A DNA stretch of 64,000 nucleotides from Aeromicrobium flavum. GTDB lineage: Bacteria; Actinomycetota; Actinomycetes; Propionibacteriales; Nocardioidaceae. Positions 25,032 to 35,728 of this stretch are shown here, in pieces. Location: contig NZ_BJZQ01000016.1 of the NCBI RefSeq assembly GCF_007992115.1, positions 1 to 64,000 on the forward strand. Direction: 5' to 3'. Position 1 is the first letter of the stretch, and every line of letters starts with the position of its first letter. The translations under genes were made by a program, and so were the position numbers. The notes under the pieces are model-generated. The model did not search any database. It was not told the DNA's origin and saw nothing but the letters and a program-made list of their open reading frames with translations.

Positions 25032-26056
25032 GACCGCACCTCCTCGCGCTGGGCCACCAGCTCCGGTGGCAGGTCGGCGTACACGTGCTCGAACAGCGCC
25101 GCGAGGTCCGGGTCGGGCAGCGCCTTGCACGCCTCACGCAGGCGCTGCCCGAGCTGCTCGGCCTCGGCCTGCACCTGCGCGTCGAACTCGGCGAAGCCGG
25201 GGTCGGTGCGCTCGAGGAGCGCCCTCAGGCGCAGCAGCGGATCGCGCTCGGCCCACTCGTCGGCCTCGCGTGGGTCGCGGTACCGGCTCGGGTCGTCGGA
25301 GGTCGTGTGCGCGCCCATCCGGTAGGTGATCGCCTCGATCAGGGTCGGCCCGCCGCCCGACCGCGCCTTCGCGAGGGCCTCGCTCGTGACCTGGTGGACG
25401 GCCAGCACGTCGTTGCCGTCGACGCGGATGCCCTCGAAGCCGAAGCCGGCGGCGCGCTGGGCGATGGGGATCCGGGTCTGGCGCTCGAGCGGCACGCTGA
25501 TCGCGTACTGGTTGTTCTGGCAGAAGAACACCACGGGCGCGTTGTAGGACGCGGCCCAGGCGAAGGCTTCGTTGGTGTCGCCCTGGCTCGTGGCACCGTC
25601 ACCGAAGTACGTGACGACCGCGTCCTCCTTGCCCTCGAGCGTCAGGCCGATGCCGTAGCCGACGGCGTGCAGCGTCTGGGCGCCGATGATGATCGCCGGG
25701 AGCGCGAACCCGTGCTCGGCGGGGTCCCAGCCGCCGAGGCTCGTGCCGCGGAAGATCGCCAGCAGGAGCGTGGGGTCGACGCCGCGGCACCAGGCGACGC
25801 CGTGCTCGCGGTAGGACGGGAAGACGAAGTCGTTCGCGGCCAGTGCCCGGCCGCTGCCGATCTGGGCGGCCTCCTGGCCGAGCATCGGGGGCCACAGGCC
25901 CAGCTCGCCGTGCCGCTGCAGCGCGAACGCCTCGGTGTCGATGCGGCGAGCGAGGACGAGGTCGCGGTGGAACGCGCGCAGCTCGTCGGCCGTGAAGTGG
26001 TGCGCTGCGACGAGCTCGCCGTCGGGCGCCAGGGTCTGGGAGATGGGTAGGCCCAT
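25022..26056 (-). CDS. bkdA: 2-oxoacid dehydrogenase E1 component, alpha subunit
   Basis: The 344-residue product has the thiamine-diphosphate motif GDGATSQGDTNEAFAWAASYN...NNQYAIS and the phosphorylation-loop-like region YRMGAHTTSDDPSRYR. The size and order alpha-beta-E2 match the actinobacterial bkdABC (M. tuberculosis Rv2497c-Rv2495c) rather than the AceE-type pyruvate dehydrogenase of this phylum. It supplies branched acyl-CoA starters for fatty acids or degrades branched amino acids. AAGGAGG precedes the ATG, and a perfect CRP-type site lies about 79-104 bases upstream. Confidence 0.9.
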   Translation of the reverse strand: MGLPISQTLAPDGELVAAHHFTADELRAFHRDLVLARRIDTEAFALQRHGELGLWPPMLGQEAAQIGSGRALAANDFVFPSYREHGVAWCRGVDPTLLLAIFRGTSLGGWDPAEHGFALPAIIIGAQTLHAVGYGIGLTLEGKEDAVVTYFGDGATSQGDTNEAFAWAASYNAPVVFFCQNNQYAISVPLERQTRIPIAQRAAGFGFEGIRVDGNDVLAVHQVTSEALAKARSGGGPTLIEAITYRMGAHTTSDDPSRYRDPREADEWAERDPLLRLRALLERTDPGFAEFDAQVQAEAEQLGQRLREACKALPDPDLAALFEHVYADLPPELVAQREEVRSWS

Positions 26057-26134
26057 GACTGCCTCCTTGCCGGGAGCGGGATCACCGCTCCGTTGACGCG
26101 GTCCGGGGCTCGAGGATGGTGAGCCAGATGGACC

Positions 26135-26160
26135 GCAGATGTGACAGGCATCACATCTGC
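26135..26160. promoter_or_regulatory. CRP/GlxR-type operator upstream of bkdABC
   Basis: The core TGTGACAGGCATCACA matches the TGTGA-N6-TCACA consensus of CRP/GlxR proteins perfectly, and the symmetry extends to 10-bp arms (26135-26144 and 26151-26160). It lies between the aminotransferase stop and bkdA, so bkdABC is the only divergent-free target. Confidence 0.75.
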
Positions 26161-26199
26161 TCAGAGGCTATCAGGCGGGGGAGGACTCCCGGGCCACCC

Positions 26200-27249
26200 T
26201 CACCTGGCGAACGACGCGGCGCGGTCGAGGAAGGCGTCGTTGATCTCGGGGGTGGCGATGGTGACGCGCACGCCCTCGGGGAAGGGGCGGACCGAGAGGG
26301 GCCAGACATGCTCGGCGAACTCGGTGGAGCGCTCGCCCAGCGGCAGCCAGACGAAGTTGGCGTGCGAGTCGGGGACGTCCCAGCCCTGATCGCGCAGCGC
26401 CGCCAGGACGCGCTCGCGCTCGGAGACGATCGCGTCGACGCGCTCGGTCAGCTCGGCGTCGGCGTCGAGCGACGCGAGCGCGGCGGCCTGAGCGACGTCG
26501 CTGACCCCGAACGGCGGCAGCGCCTTGCGGATCGCCTCGGTGATCTCGGGCCGCGCCATCGAGTAGCCGACGCGCAGGCCCGCCAGGCCGTACGCCTTCG
26601 AGAACGTCCGCAGCACGACGACGTTCGCGTACCTCGCGAGCGCCTCCGCGCCCGACAACGCCGCCGGGTCGCGCACGAACTCCAGGTAGGCCTCGTCCAC
26701 CACCACGAGCACGCTGGCGGGCACCCGCTCCATGAACGCGTCGAAGTCGGCGGCGGCCACGACCGGGCCGGTGGGGTTGTTGGGCGTGCACACCAGGACG
26801 ACCTTCGTCCGCTCGGTGATCGCGTCGGCCATCGCCGGCAGGTCGTGACGGTGGTCGGCCGCGAGCGGCACGCGCACCGAGGTGGCGCCGGGCAGGTCGA
26901 CCGCGATCGGGTAGGCCTCGAACGAGCGCCATGGGTAGACGACCTCGTCGCCCGGGCCGCACCAGGCGTCGAGCAGCGCGAAGAGCACCGAGACCGATCC
27001 GGTGCCGAAGGCGAAGTGGTCGGGGCTCAGGCCGGTGCGCGCAGCCAGCGCCTCGCCGAGGACGGTCACACCCGGGTCCGGGTACCGGTTCATCCGGCCC
27101 AGCTCGGCCGCCGCGCGCTCGACCACGCCCGGCAGCGGCGGGAACGGGTTCTCGTTGCTGGAGAGCTTGCGGCTCTCGTCCGACGCGGGCCGCCCCGGGC
27201 GGTACGCGGGGATCGTGGCGAGGACCTGACGCGGAAGGGGCTCGAGCAT
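26200..27249 (-). CDS. Histidinol-phosphate/aromatic aminotransferase (class I/II PLP)
   Basis: The 349-residue product is a fold-type I aminotransferase of the HisC group: KLSSNENPFPPLPGV at the N terminus, PNNPTGPV, VDEAYLEF, the PLP Lys in TFSKAYGLAGLRVGYS, and an Arg near the C terminus in RPFPEGVRVTIATP. It may be the second HisC-like enzyme of the genome, acting on aromatic 2-oxo acids (like Pat). ATG 27249 begins MLEPLPRQVLATIPAYRPG, the family start; upstream codons belong to another frame. It diverges from the EamA gene. Confidence 0.88.
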   Translation of the reverse strand: MLEPLPRQVLATIPAYRPGRPASDESRKLSSNENPFPPLPGVVERAAAELGRMNRYPDPGVTVLGEALAARTGLSPDHFAFGTGSVSVLFALLDAWCGPGDEVVYPWRSFEAYPIAVDLPGATSVRVPLAADHRHDLPAMADAITERTKVVLVCTPNNPTGPVVAAADFDAFMERVPASVLVVVDEAYLEFVRDPAALSGAEALARYANVVVLRTFSKAYGLAGLRVGYSMARPEITEAIRKALPPFGVSDVAQAAALASLDADAELTERVDAIVSERERVLAALRDQGWDVPDSHANFVWLPLGERSTEFAEHVWPLSVRPFPEGVRVTIATPEINDAFLDRAASFAR

Positions 27250-27313
27250 GGATCGAGCGTACGACCGCACGAGCCCTCGCCACGGCGCCGGTGGCCGGTG
27301 CGACAATCGTCCG

Positions 27314-28270
27314 GTGCCCCAGACCCACGTGCGGCGCGGGCTCGCGCTCGTCGTCACCGCCGCGGTCCTCTTCGGCATCAACGCCGGGGTCACGCGGATC
27401 CCGATCGAGGCGGGCCTGCCGGTCTCGACCTACACGACGATCCGCGTCACGTTCGCGTGGCTGGTCTTCGTCGCGATCGCGCTGGCGTTCGACCGCGCCG
27501 CGCTGCGCCGCCCCCGCGGTCGCGACCTGCTGCTCGTCCTGGCGCTCGGCATCGTCGGCGTCGCCTTCGTCCAGTGGACCTACAACGTGGCGATCGTGCG
27601 GCTCCCGATCGGCGTGGCCCTGCTGCTGGAGTACCTCGCCCCCGTCCTGGTGGTGCTGTGGGTGCGCTTCGTGCGGCGCGAGCCGGTCCATCCGCGGGTC
27701 TGGCCGGCGATCGCGCTCGCCCTGGCGGGGCTGGCCCTCGTCGGACGGGTGTGGGACGGGCTCCAACTCGACGGGTTCGGCGTGCTCATGGCGCTGGGCG
27801 CGGCCGTCTGCTTCGCTGCGTACTTCCTGCTCGGCGAGGAGCTGACGTCGTCGCCGGTCGAGCCCCTGACCGCCCTGCGGACGGTCGTGTGGTCGTTCGG
27901 CGTCGGCGCGATCGCCATGAACGTCCTCGGGGGGTGGTCGGAGACCGACGCACTCGCCTCGTCCGCGTCCATGCTCGGCCGGCTCTCCGACCTGACCGTG
28001 CCGGCGTGGGCCGCGATGGTCTCGGTCGTCGTGTTCGGCACCGTGACGCCGTTCTTCCTCTACCTCGCCTCACTGCGCCACCTGTCCAGCGCGAAGGCCT
28101 CGGTGACGGCGATGCTCGAGCCCGTCGTCGCGGTCGTCGTGGGGTGGCTGTGGTTCTCCGAGACCCTCGACCCGGTGCAGGTCGCCGGGGTCGTCGCCGT
28201 CGTGGCGGGCATCATCCTGGCCCAGACGGCCCGACACGTCCCCGCCGACGAACTGCCGCCGCCCCTCTAG
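27314..28270 (+). CDS. EamA-family (DMT) transporter
   Basis: The 318-residue product has ten membrane segments in two EamA repeats, the second beginning near GFGVLMALGAAVCFAAYFLL. It ends with the usual LEPVVAVVVGWLWFSE block. Members export amino acids or other metabolites. GTG 27314 is chosen because the first helix starts shortly after it; the frame before it overlaps the divergent promoter. Confidence 0.85.
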   Translation: MPQTHVRRGLALVVTAAVLFGINAGVTRIPIEAGLPVSTYTTIRVTFAWLVFVAIALAFDRAALRRPRGRDLLLVLALGIVGVAFVQWTYNVAIVRLPIGVALLLEYLAPVLVVLWVRFVRREPVHPRVWPAIALALAGLALVGRVWDGLQLDGFGVLMALGAAVCFAAYFLLGEELTSSPVEPLTALRTVVWSFGVGAIAMNVLGGWSETDALASSASMLGRLSDLTVPAWAAMVSVVVFGTVTPFFLYLASLRHLSSAKASVTAMLEPVVAVVVGWLWFSETLDPVQVAGVVAVVAGIILAQTARHVPADELPPPL

Positions 28271-28280
28271 GGTGAAGGAC

Positions 28281-28658
28281 ATGGAACGCTTCCTGTCCTC
28301 CTGGTTCGTCAGCAGTGTCGCGCTGGCCCTCGCCGCCCTCCTGCTCGGCAGCCGCATGACCATCGGCGAGGAGGGCGAGTCGCTGCTCAACCGCGTCATC
28401 GCCCTCGCGGTCGTCGGCCTGGTCTTCACGTTCGTCCACCAGCTGATCGGCACGATCCTCAAGACGATCTCGCTGCCGTTCATCATCCTGACCCTCGGAG
28501 TGCTGCTCGTCATCATCAACGCCGTGCTGTTGCTGCTCACCGAGGCGATCACCAACGGCTTCGGCATCGAGTTCGCCGTGGCGGGCTTCGGCTGGGCGAT
28601 CCTGGCCGCCGTCGTCATCTCGGTCTGCCAGTCGATCCTCTCGGCGTTCGTCGACTGA
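28281..28658 (+). CDS. Phage holin family IV-like membrane protein
   Basis: The product has about 125 residues and four hydrophobic segments, with the PF04020-type pattern LPFIILTLGVLLVIINAVLLLL. Despite the family name these are usually chromosomal proteins of unknown role, not phage lysis genes. ATG 28281 is preferred; an in-frame GTG at 28272 adds three residues. It overlaps the phosphatase gene by one base (TGATG). Confidence 0.8.
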   Translation: MERFLSSWFVSSVALALAALLLGSRMTIGEEGESLLNRVIALAVVGLVFTFVHQLIGTILKTISLPFIILTLGVLLVIINAVLLLLTEAITNGFGIEFAVAGFGWAILAAVVISVCQSILSAFVD

Positions 28659-29140
28659 TGACCCACCGCGTCGCCCTGGTCTGCCTGGGCAACATCTGCC
28701 GCTCCCCCATGGCCGACGTGGTGCTCGAACACCGGCTGGCCGAGGCCGGCATCGACGACGTCGTCGTGTCGTCCTCGGGCACCGGCGACTGGCACGTCGG
28801 TCAGGCCATGGACGAGCGCGCCGCCGCCACCTTGTCGGCGGCCGGCTACGACCCCACGCGCCACCGTGCCCGCACCTTCACCGCCGACTGGTTCGACGAG
28901 CAGGACCTCATCCTGACGATGGACGCGAGCAACCACGCCGACGTGCTGGCGCTGGCCACCCGCGACGAGCACCGCGACAAGGTGCGGATGTACCGGTCGT
29001 TCGACCCCGAGGCCGACCGGCCCGACGCCGAGGTGCCCGACCCGTGGTTCGGCGGACCCGAGGGCTTCGACGACGTCCTGGCGATGGTCGAGCGCACCAC
29101 CGCCGGGATCGTGCGGCACCTGGCGCACGACCGCGACTGA
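28658..29140 (+). CDS. Low-molecular-weight protein tyrosine phosphatase
   Basis: The 160-residue product has the catalytic loop CLGNICRS (CX5R) at residues 9-16 and the acid loop DPWFGGPEGF near residue 127. It is similar in layout to M. tuberculosis PtpA. It removes phosphate from tyrosine in proteins; there is no recognisable secretion signal. It is coupled to the holin-like gene upstream. Confidence 0.92.
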   Translation: MTHRVALVCLGNICRSPMADVVLEHRLAEAGIDDVVVSSSGTGDWHVGQAMDERAAATLSAAGYDPTRHRARTFTADWFDEQDLILTMDASNHADVLALATRDEHRDKVRMYRSFDPEADRPDAEVPDPWFGGPEGFDDVLAMVERTTAGIVRHLAHDRD

Positions 29141-29196
29141 TCCCGCAGCCCCACGACCCGTCACGGCGCTGGTGCGCAGCCGGTAGGTTTCAGGTC

Positions 29197-30066
29197 ATGG
29201 CACGAATGGCGGGAACGGCGGCGCTGGCCGAGTCGCTGCTGCAGGTCGCCGTGGTGTCGACGACCTCGGTGGCCGGCGGTGACATCTGCACGACGACCCG
29301 GTTGCGACTGACGGACGGGCGCAGCGCGGTCATCAAGACCCGGCCCCAGGCGCCCGCGCACTTCTTCACGACCGAGGCCGACGGCCTGCGCCGGCTGCGT
29401 GCGGCCGGCGGCGTGGCGGTTCCCGAGGTCCTCGCCGCCGACGACGACTGCATCATCCTCGACTGGATCGAGCCCACCAAGCCGTCCACCGACCTCGCCG
29501 AGGCCTTCGGGCGCGCCCTCGCCACCACCCACGCCTCGGGCGCCGGCGGGTTCGGCGCCGACCAGGACGGCTACATCGGCCTGGCGCCGCTGCCCAACCG
29601 TCCCCTCCCGACGTGGGAGGAGTTCTACGCCAGCCGGCGCGTCATGCCCTACGTCAAGGCCGCCGTCGACCGCGACTCCCTCTCGCTCGAGCAGGCCGCG
29701 ATCATCGAGCGGGCGATGAGGAAGCTGCCCTCGCTGACCGCCGACCCGGAGCCGCCGGCGCTGCTGCACGGCGACCTGTGGTCGGGCAACCTCGTGTGGT
29801 CGGCCGACGGCGTGCACCTCGTCGACCCCGCCGCCCACGGCGGCCACCGCGAGACCGACCTGGCGATGCTCGCCCTGTTCGGCGCCCCTCACCTGCAGCG
29901 CATCCTCGACGCGTACGCCGAGGCCGCGCCGCTGCAGGACGGCTGGGTCGAGCGCGTGCCGTTGCACCAGCTGCACCCGCTGCTCGTCCACGCCGTGATG
30001 TTCGGCGGCGCCTACGGGCCCCGCGCGGCCGCCGCCGCCCAGAGCCTGCTCGACGGCAAGCCGTAG
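29197..30066 (+). CDS. Fructosamine kinase / ketosamine-3-kinase family protein
   Basis: The 289-residue product has a kinase-like fold: the nucleotide Lys in SAVIKTRP, the catalytic loop [13 protein letters not shown] and the metal motif [17 protein letters not shown]. These are the hallmarks of FN3K-family enzymes, which repair glycated protein amines. ATG 29197 is supported by the start of the fold shortly after. It is followed after 13 bases by the response regulator gene. Confidence 0.87.
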   Translation: MARMAGTAALAESLLQVAVVSTTSVAGGDICTTTRLRLTDGRSAVIKTRPQAPAHFFTTEADGLRRLRAAGGVAVPEVLAADDDCIILDWIEPTKPSTDLAEAFGRALATTHASGAGGFGADQDGYIGLAPLPNRPLPTWEEFYASRRVMPYVKAAVDRDSLSLEQAAIIERAMRKLPSLTADPEPPALLHGDLWSGNLVWSADGVHLVDPAAHGGHRETDLAMLALFGAPHLQRILDAYAEAAPLQDGWVERVPLHQLHPLLVHAVMFGGAYGPRAAAAAQSLLDGKP

Positions 30067-30079
30067 GACGGGAGCCGCG

Positions 30080-30772
30080 ATGCGAATCCTCGTCGTCGAC
30101 GACGACCGCGCGGTGCGTGACTCGCTGCGCCGGTCGCTGGAGTTCAACGGCTACACCGTCGAGGTGGCCGGCGACGGCGCCGAGGCGCTGGCCAAGGTGG
30201 CGCAGTCCGGCCCCGACGCGATCGTCATGGACGTGATGATGCCGCGCCTGGGCGGGCTCGACGCCACCCGCGCGCTCCGGGCCGCCGGCAACGACGTGCC
30301 GATCCTCGTGCTGACCGCGCGCGACGCCGTCAGCGACCGGGTCGACGGCCTCGACGCCGGCGCCGACGACTACCTGACCAAGCCGTTCGCGCTCGAGGAG
30401 CTGCTGGCGCGCGTCCGGGCCCTGCTGCGCCGGGTCGGCCGCTCGCGCGACGAGCTCGACGACGAGCCCGCCCTGGCCTTCGCCGACCTCACCCTCGACC
30501 CGAACACCCGCGAGGTGCGCCGCGGCGAGCGCTCGATCTCGCTGACCCGCACCGAGTTCGCCCTGCTAGAGCTGTTCATGCAGCGACCCAAGCGCGTGCT
30601 GGAGCGGTCGTTCATCCTCGAGGAGGTGTGGGGCTTCGACTTCCCCACCACCGCCAACTCGCTCGAGGTCTACGTCGGCTACGTCCGCCGCAAGCTCGAG
30701 GCCGAGGGCGAGAGCCGGCTGCTCCACACGGTGCGTGGCGTCGGCTACGTGCTGCGGGAGACGCCTCCGTGA
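30080..30772 (+). CDS. mprA: OmpR-family response regulator, MprA-like
   Basis: The 230-residue product has a receiver domain with acidic pocket VVDDDR, phosphoacceptor Asp in IVMDVMMP (near residue 52), Thr in VLTARD and Lys in [15 protein letters not shown] winged-helix DNA-binding domain follows from about residue 135. Its order with the kinase and PepD-like protease matches mprA-mprB-pepD of mycobacteria, an envelope stress system. It overlaps the kinase start by four bases. Confidence 0.9.
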   Translation: MRILVVDDDRAVRDSLRRSLEFNGYTVEVAGDGAEALAKVAQSGPDAIVMDVMMPRLGGLDATRALRAAGNDVPILVLTARDAVSDRVDGLDAGADDYLTKPFALEELLARVRALLRRVGRSRDELDDEPALAFADLTLDPNTREVRRGERSISLTRTEFALLELFMQRPKRVLERSFILEEVWGFDFPTTANSLEVYVGYVRRKLEAEGESRLLHTVRGVGYVLRETPP

Positions 30773-32172
30773 CCATGAGCGATCGGGTGCACGCCCGCGC
30801 GCACTCGCTGTTCGAGCCCATCACCACGCGGCTCTCGCTCGCCGGCCGCGTCGCCCTGCTGACCACCGCGGCCGTGGCGGCCGTCCTGACGATCATCTCC
30901 GTCAGCATCTTCGTGCTGGTGCGCCAGGAGATCATCGGCGCCCTCGACGACTCGATGATCAAGCGCGCGAACGAGGCCGTCGAGGCCGGGTACACGCCGC
31001 GGAACCTCACGGTCGACGAGGCGAACCTGCTGGCGATCGCCGGCATCCAGCTGCTGACCATCAAGAGCGGCGGCGGCGAGTTCCTCGTGCACTCGGCCGA
31101 TGCGTTCCCGTACGACAACCGCGAGCGCGAGGTCGCGATCGGGCTGGTCGACCACTCGGCCCGCACGGCCCGCGTCGACGGCGTCACCTACCGGGTCGTG
31201 GCCGTCCAGGCCGGCCCGGGACAGGCGTTCATGCTGGCGCAGTCGATGGAGTCGACCAAGCGGGCGCTCGAGCGACTCAGCGTGGTGCTGATCCTGTCCA
31301 CCCTGTCGGGCATGATCCTGGCCGGCATCGCCGGGTGGGCCGTGGCCGGCAACGGCCTGAGACCGGTCCGCCGCCTCACCGCCGCGATCGAGCGGGTGGC
31401 CGCGACGCGCGACCTCACGCCCATCCACGTCAGCGGCAAGGAGGACGAGCTGGCCCGCCTCACCCGCTCGTTCAACGCGATGCTGCTCGCGCTCGACGAC
31501 ACCCAGCGCCGGGAGCGGCAGCTGATCGCCGACGCGGGCCACGAGCTGCGCACCCCGCTGACCAGCCTGCGGACGAACATCGACCTGCTGCGCCAGGCCA
31601 GCGGCCAGCCCGGGCGCAGCCTGGACGCCACCGCGCACCGCGAGCTGCTGCACGACGTCGGCGCCCAGCTCGACGAGCTCACGACCCTCGTCAGCGACCT
31701 GACCGAGCTCGCCCGCGACGAGCCGCTGCACCGCGACCCCGAGCCGCTCGACCTCGCCGAGGTCGTGCAGCGTGCCATCGACCGGGTCCAGCTGCGCGCG
31801 TCGACGATCGGGTTCGACGTCCTGCTCGAGCCGTCGTGGGTCGTCGGCGACAGTCGCCTGCTGGAGCGCGCCCTCACCAACCTGCTCGACAACGCCGTGA
31901 AGTGGAGCCCCGACGACGGCACCGTGCGCGTGCGCCTCAGCCGGGGCGCCGTGACGGTGGCGGACCAGGGACCTGGCATCGCGGCGGAGGACCTGCCGCG
32001 GGTGTTCGACCGCTTCTACCGCTCGACCGAGGCGCGGACCCTGCCCGGCTCCGGCCTCGGCCTGGCGATCGTCAAGCGCGCCGCCGACCGCCACGGCGGC
32101 ACGGTCGACGTCACCTCGCAGCCCGGCCAGGGCGCCACGTTCACGTTCCGCGTCCCCCTGGACGAGGCGTGA
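30769..32172 (+). CDS. mprB: Sensor histidine kinase, MprB-like
   Basis: The product from GTG 30769 has 467 residues (an ATG at 30775 is equally possible). It has two membrane helices (around residues 28-50 and 168-190) flanking an extracellular sensor region, a HAMP domain, an H-box [18 protein letters not shown] with the phospho-His, and a catalytic ATPase domain with [16 protein letters not shown] and GSGLGLAI. It phosphorylates the MprA-like regulator. The GTG overlaps the regulator stop (GTGA). Confidence 0.92.
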   Translation: MTMSDRVHARAHSLFEPITTRLSLAGRVALLTTAAVAAVLTIISVSIFVLVRQEIIGALDDSMIKRANEAVEAGYTPRNLTVDEANLLAIAGIQLLTIKSGGGEFLVHSADAFPYDNREREVAIGLVDHSARTARVDGVTYRVVAVQAGPGQAFMLAQSMESTKRALERLSVVLILSTLSGMILAGIAGWAVAGNGLRPVRRLTAAIERVAATRDLTPIHVSGKEDELARLTRSFNAMLLALDDTQRRERQLIADAGHELRTPLTSLRTNIDLLRQASGQPGRSLDATAHRELLHDVGAQLDELTTLVSDLTELARDEPLHRDPEPLDLAEVVQRAIDRVQLRASTIGFDVLLEPSWVVGDSRLLERALTNLLDNAVKWSPDDGTVRVRLSRGAVTVADQGPGIAAEDLPRVFDRFYRSTEARTLPGSGLGLAIVKRAADRHGGTVDVTSQPGQGATFTFRVPLDEA

Positions 32173-32277
32173 GAACGGTGAGTCGTCAACCCTGCAGCAC
32201 CTCGATACGGTGGCCTTCTGAGGCGGTCCCCAGTGTCTTCACAAGCGATTCTCAGGTCACCGCAGGAAGGTGTAACC

Positions 32278-33663
<1,386 letters not shown>

Positions 33664-33679
33664 CCCCCGGCGGACCCGA

Positions 33680-33715
33680 CGAGGGCGTTCTCACCGACCG
33701 GTGAGGACGCCCTCG
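33680..33715. terminator. Bidirectional hairpin between pepD and trpEG
   Basis: Stem 33680-33695 pairs with 33700-33715 with one internal mismatch. The trpEG stop codon (33691-33693) lies inside the stem, so the hairpin ends both convergent genes. Confidence 0.7.
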
Positions 33716-35568
33716 GTCAGCTCACGCAGGATGTCGTAGCCGTTCTGGGTCAGGATCGACTCCGCGTGGAACTGGATGCCGCGGTAGTGCGGACCGGCCA
33801 CGAGGTGGATGTCGCCCGACGCCGGGTCCGTCTCGACCGTGACGCCCTCGGGCAGGCCCGACTCCGGCACCCGACCCACGAACGTGTTGTAGAAGCCGAC
33901 GGTCTCGGTGCGGCCCAGCAGCGGCAGCGCGCTCTGCGTGCCCTGGAAGACGATGTCCTTGTAGACCAGGTCGAGACCCAGCGCGTCACACAGCGTCTGG
34001 TGCCCGAGGCAGATCGCCAGGAAGGGCTGCCCGCGATCGAGGAGTCGGCGCGTGGCCTGCCGCAGCACCGCGATCTTGGCGTCGTCGCCGTCGCGCGGGT
34101 CGCCGGGACCGGGGCCGATCACCACGAGGTCGTGGTCGTCGAGGGCCGTCTCGGTCCACGCGTCGTGGCGGACGATGTCGGTCGTCATGCCCATGACCCC
34201 GAAGACGTGCGACAGCATGTTGACGAAGTCGTCCTCGCCGTCGAGCACGACCACGCGCTTGCCGGCCAGCGACGGCACCTGCGGGGTGCTCGACTGGTCG
34301 CTGAGCCAGAACTGGCTGAGCCGCTGGTTGCGTGACCCGAGCGCGATCAGCACGTCGTCCTCGCGGGTGAACGCGTCGAAGCCCTCGACCGGCTCGGGCG
34401 CCGACTCCACGAGGCCGAACGCGCTGAGGATCCCCGAGGCCTTGGCCCACGTCTCGTTGGTCTCGTACTCGGCGTCGGAGTCGCGCACGAGGGTGGCGCC
34501 GGCCGTGACGGTGAGGTTGCCCTCGAGGTCGACGTCGGCCGTGCGGATCAGGATGGGGGCGTCGAGCCGGGGCGCACCCTGGTCGTCTCGGCCCAGCAGC
34601 GCCGCGACGCTGGCGTAGTACCCGCGGCCCTGCGCCTCGTACTGCTTGATCACCCGGCAGGCGTTCTCGACCGGGCTGCCGGTGACGGTGGCGGCGAACA
34701 TCGAGTCGCGCAGGATCTCGCGCGGGTCGCGGTCGGTGCGGCCGGCCAGCAGGTACTCGGTGTGCACGAGGTGGCTCATCGGCTTGAGGTAGGGCCCGAG
34801 CACGAGGCCGCCCTCGTGGCACAGGTCGCACATCATCTTCAGCTCCTCGTCGACGACCATGAAGAGCTCGTAGATCTCCTTCTCGTCGGACAGGAACCTG
34901 AGCAGCTCGCGCTTGCGGTCGGCGTGGGTCTCGAGACCGCGCATGCGGAACGTGCCGCTGATCGGGTTCATCCGCAGCTGACCTGCGTCGAGGCTGACGT
35001 GCCGCTCGGGGCTGGCGCCGATCAGGTAGCGGTCGCCGGTGAAGATGCAGAACGTCCAGAACGCCCCGCGCTCGCGCTCGAGCAGGCGGCGGAACACCGA
35101 CAGCGCCTTCGTGTGGTCCCAGTCGGCCACCGTCGCGTGGTACCGCCGACCGATGACGACGTTGGCGCCCTCGCCCTGACCGATCTCGTCGTCGATGACG
35201 CGGCGCACCATCGTCGCGTAGTCCTCGTCGGACGTCTCGAACCCGCCGCGGTCGGCCAGGTCGATGGGGTCCGCCGGCAGCACCTCGAGCAGGTCGGCGA
35301 GGGCGACGTCGTGGTGCGTCCGCGCCTCGATGACCGACAGCGGCGTGCCGTCCTGGTGGACCTCGAAGCCGCGCTCGGCGACCTGGGCGAACGGCACCAG
35401 CACGAGGTGGTCCCACGACGCCTCGGCACCCTCGACGAGCGGCACGTCGGCGAGCTTCTCGACATCGGTGCGCGGACCGCCGATCAGCGTGACCCGGTCG
35501 GTCTCACGGCCCCGGATGAGGGCGAACGCGGGCAGCCCCAGCAGGCCGTCGAGGATCTCTTGCGTCAT
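33691..35568 (-). CDS. trpEG: Anthranilate synthase, fused TrpE-TrpG (PhzE-type)
   Basis: The 625-residue protein joins a chorismate-binding synthase domain (residues 1-400; NPISGTFRMRG, DEELKMMCDLC, FAATVTGSPVENACRVIK) to a glutamine amidotransferase domain (residues 430-625; GPGPGDPRDGDD, catalytic Cys in LAICLGHQTLCDALG, and IQFHAESILT). It makes anthranilate from chorismate and glutamine. Fused forms include TrpEG and PhzE, and the latter makes ADIC for phenazines. The Trp-codon leader upstream favours tryptophan biosynthesis, and no phenazine gene is near. Confidence 0.9.
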   Translation of the reverse strand: MTQEILDGLLGLPAFALIRGRETDRVTLIGGPRTDVEKLADVPLVEGAEASWDHLVLVPFAQVAERGFEVHQDGTPLSVIEARTHHDVALADLLEVLPADPIDLADRGGFETSDEDYATMVRRVIDDEIGQGEGANVVIGRRYHATVADWDHTKALSVFRRLLERERGAFWTFCIFTGDRYLIGASPERHVSLDAGQLRMNPISGTFRMRGLETHADRKRELLRFLSDEKEIYELFMVVDEELKMMCDLCHEGGLVLGPYLKPMSHLVHTEYLLAGRTDRDPREILRDSMFAATVTGSPVENACRVIKQYEAQGRGYYASVAALLGRDDQGAPRLDAPILIRTADVDLEGNLTVTAGATLVRDSDAEYETNETWAKASGILSAFGLVESAPEPVEGFDAFTREDDVLIALGSRNQRLSQFWLSDQSSTPQVPSLAGKRVVVLDGEDDFVNMLSHVFGVMGMTTDIVRHDAWTETALDDHDLVVIGPGPGDPRDGDDAKIAVLRQATRRLLDRGQPFLAICLGHQTLCDALGLDLVYKDIVFQGTQSALPLLGRTETVGFYNTFVGRVPESGLPEGVTVETDPASGDIHLVAGPHYRGIQFHAESILTQNGYDILRELTEGVLTGR

Positions 35569-35592
35569 CGTGTTCTTCTTCCCGCGGTCGGA

Positions 35593-35629
35593 CGAACAAC
35601 GCCCAGACCGCCATGTGGGGGTCTGGGCG
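35593..35629 (-). terminator. Attenuator terminator of the trp leader
   Basis: Read on the minus strand, CGCCCAGACC pairs perfectly with GGTCTGGGCG around a 10-base loop and is followed by TTGTT. It lies between the leader peptide and trpEG, where a regulated terminator belongs. A small CCTCC/GGAGG hairpin (35646-35660) overlaps the leader stop. Confidence 0.8.
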
Positions 35630-35650
35630 TGGGTACGTCGACAGTCCTCC

Positions 35651-35686
35651 TCAGCGGAGGGGCCACCAGGTGCTGGTCGTCGACAT
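35651..35686 (-). CDS. trpL: Trp-rich leader peptide (attenuation)
   Basis: A short frame ATG to TGA codes for MSTTSTWWPLR. Two adjacent Trp codons (35663-35668) lie just before the stop, upstream of a hairpin terminator and the anthranilate synthase gene. This is the classic layout of a tryptophan attenuator: ribosome stalling at Trp codons when tryptophan is scarce would let transcription continue. I did not work out the antiterminator pairing. Leader peptides with Trp codons precede trpE genes in other actinobacteria. Confidence 0.8.
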   Translation of the reverse strand: MSTTSTWWPLR

Positions 35687-35728
35687 GGCGTCAGCGTACC
35701 GGTCCGCGCTGGGTGGGCGTGGCCGGAG

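Noticed and set aside
28281-28658. Prophage signal from the holin-like gene
   Set aside because: No endolysin, integrase or structural phage gene is nearby; this family is commonly chromosomal.
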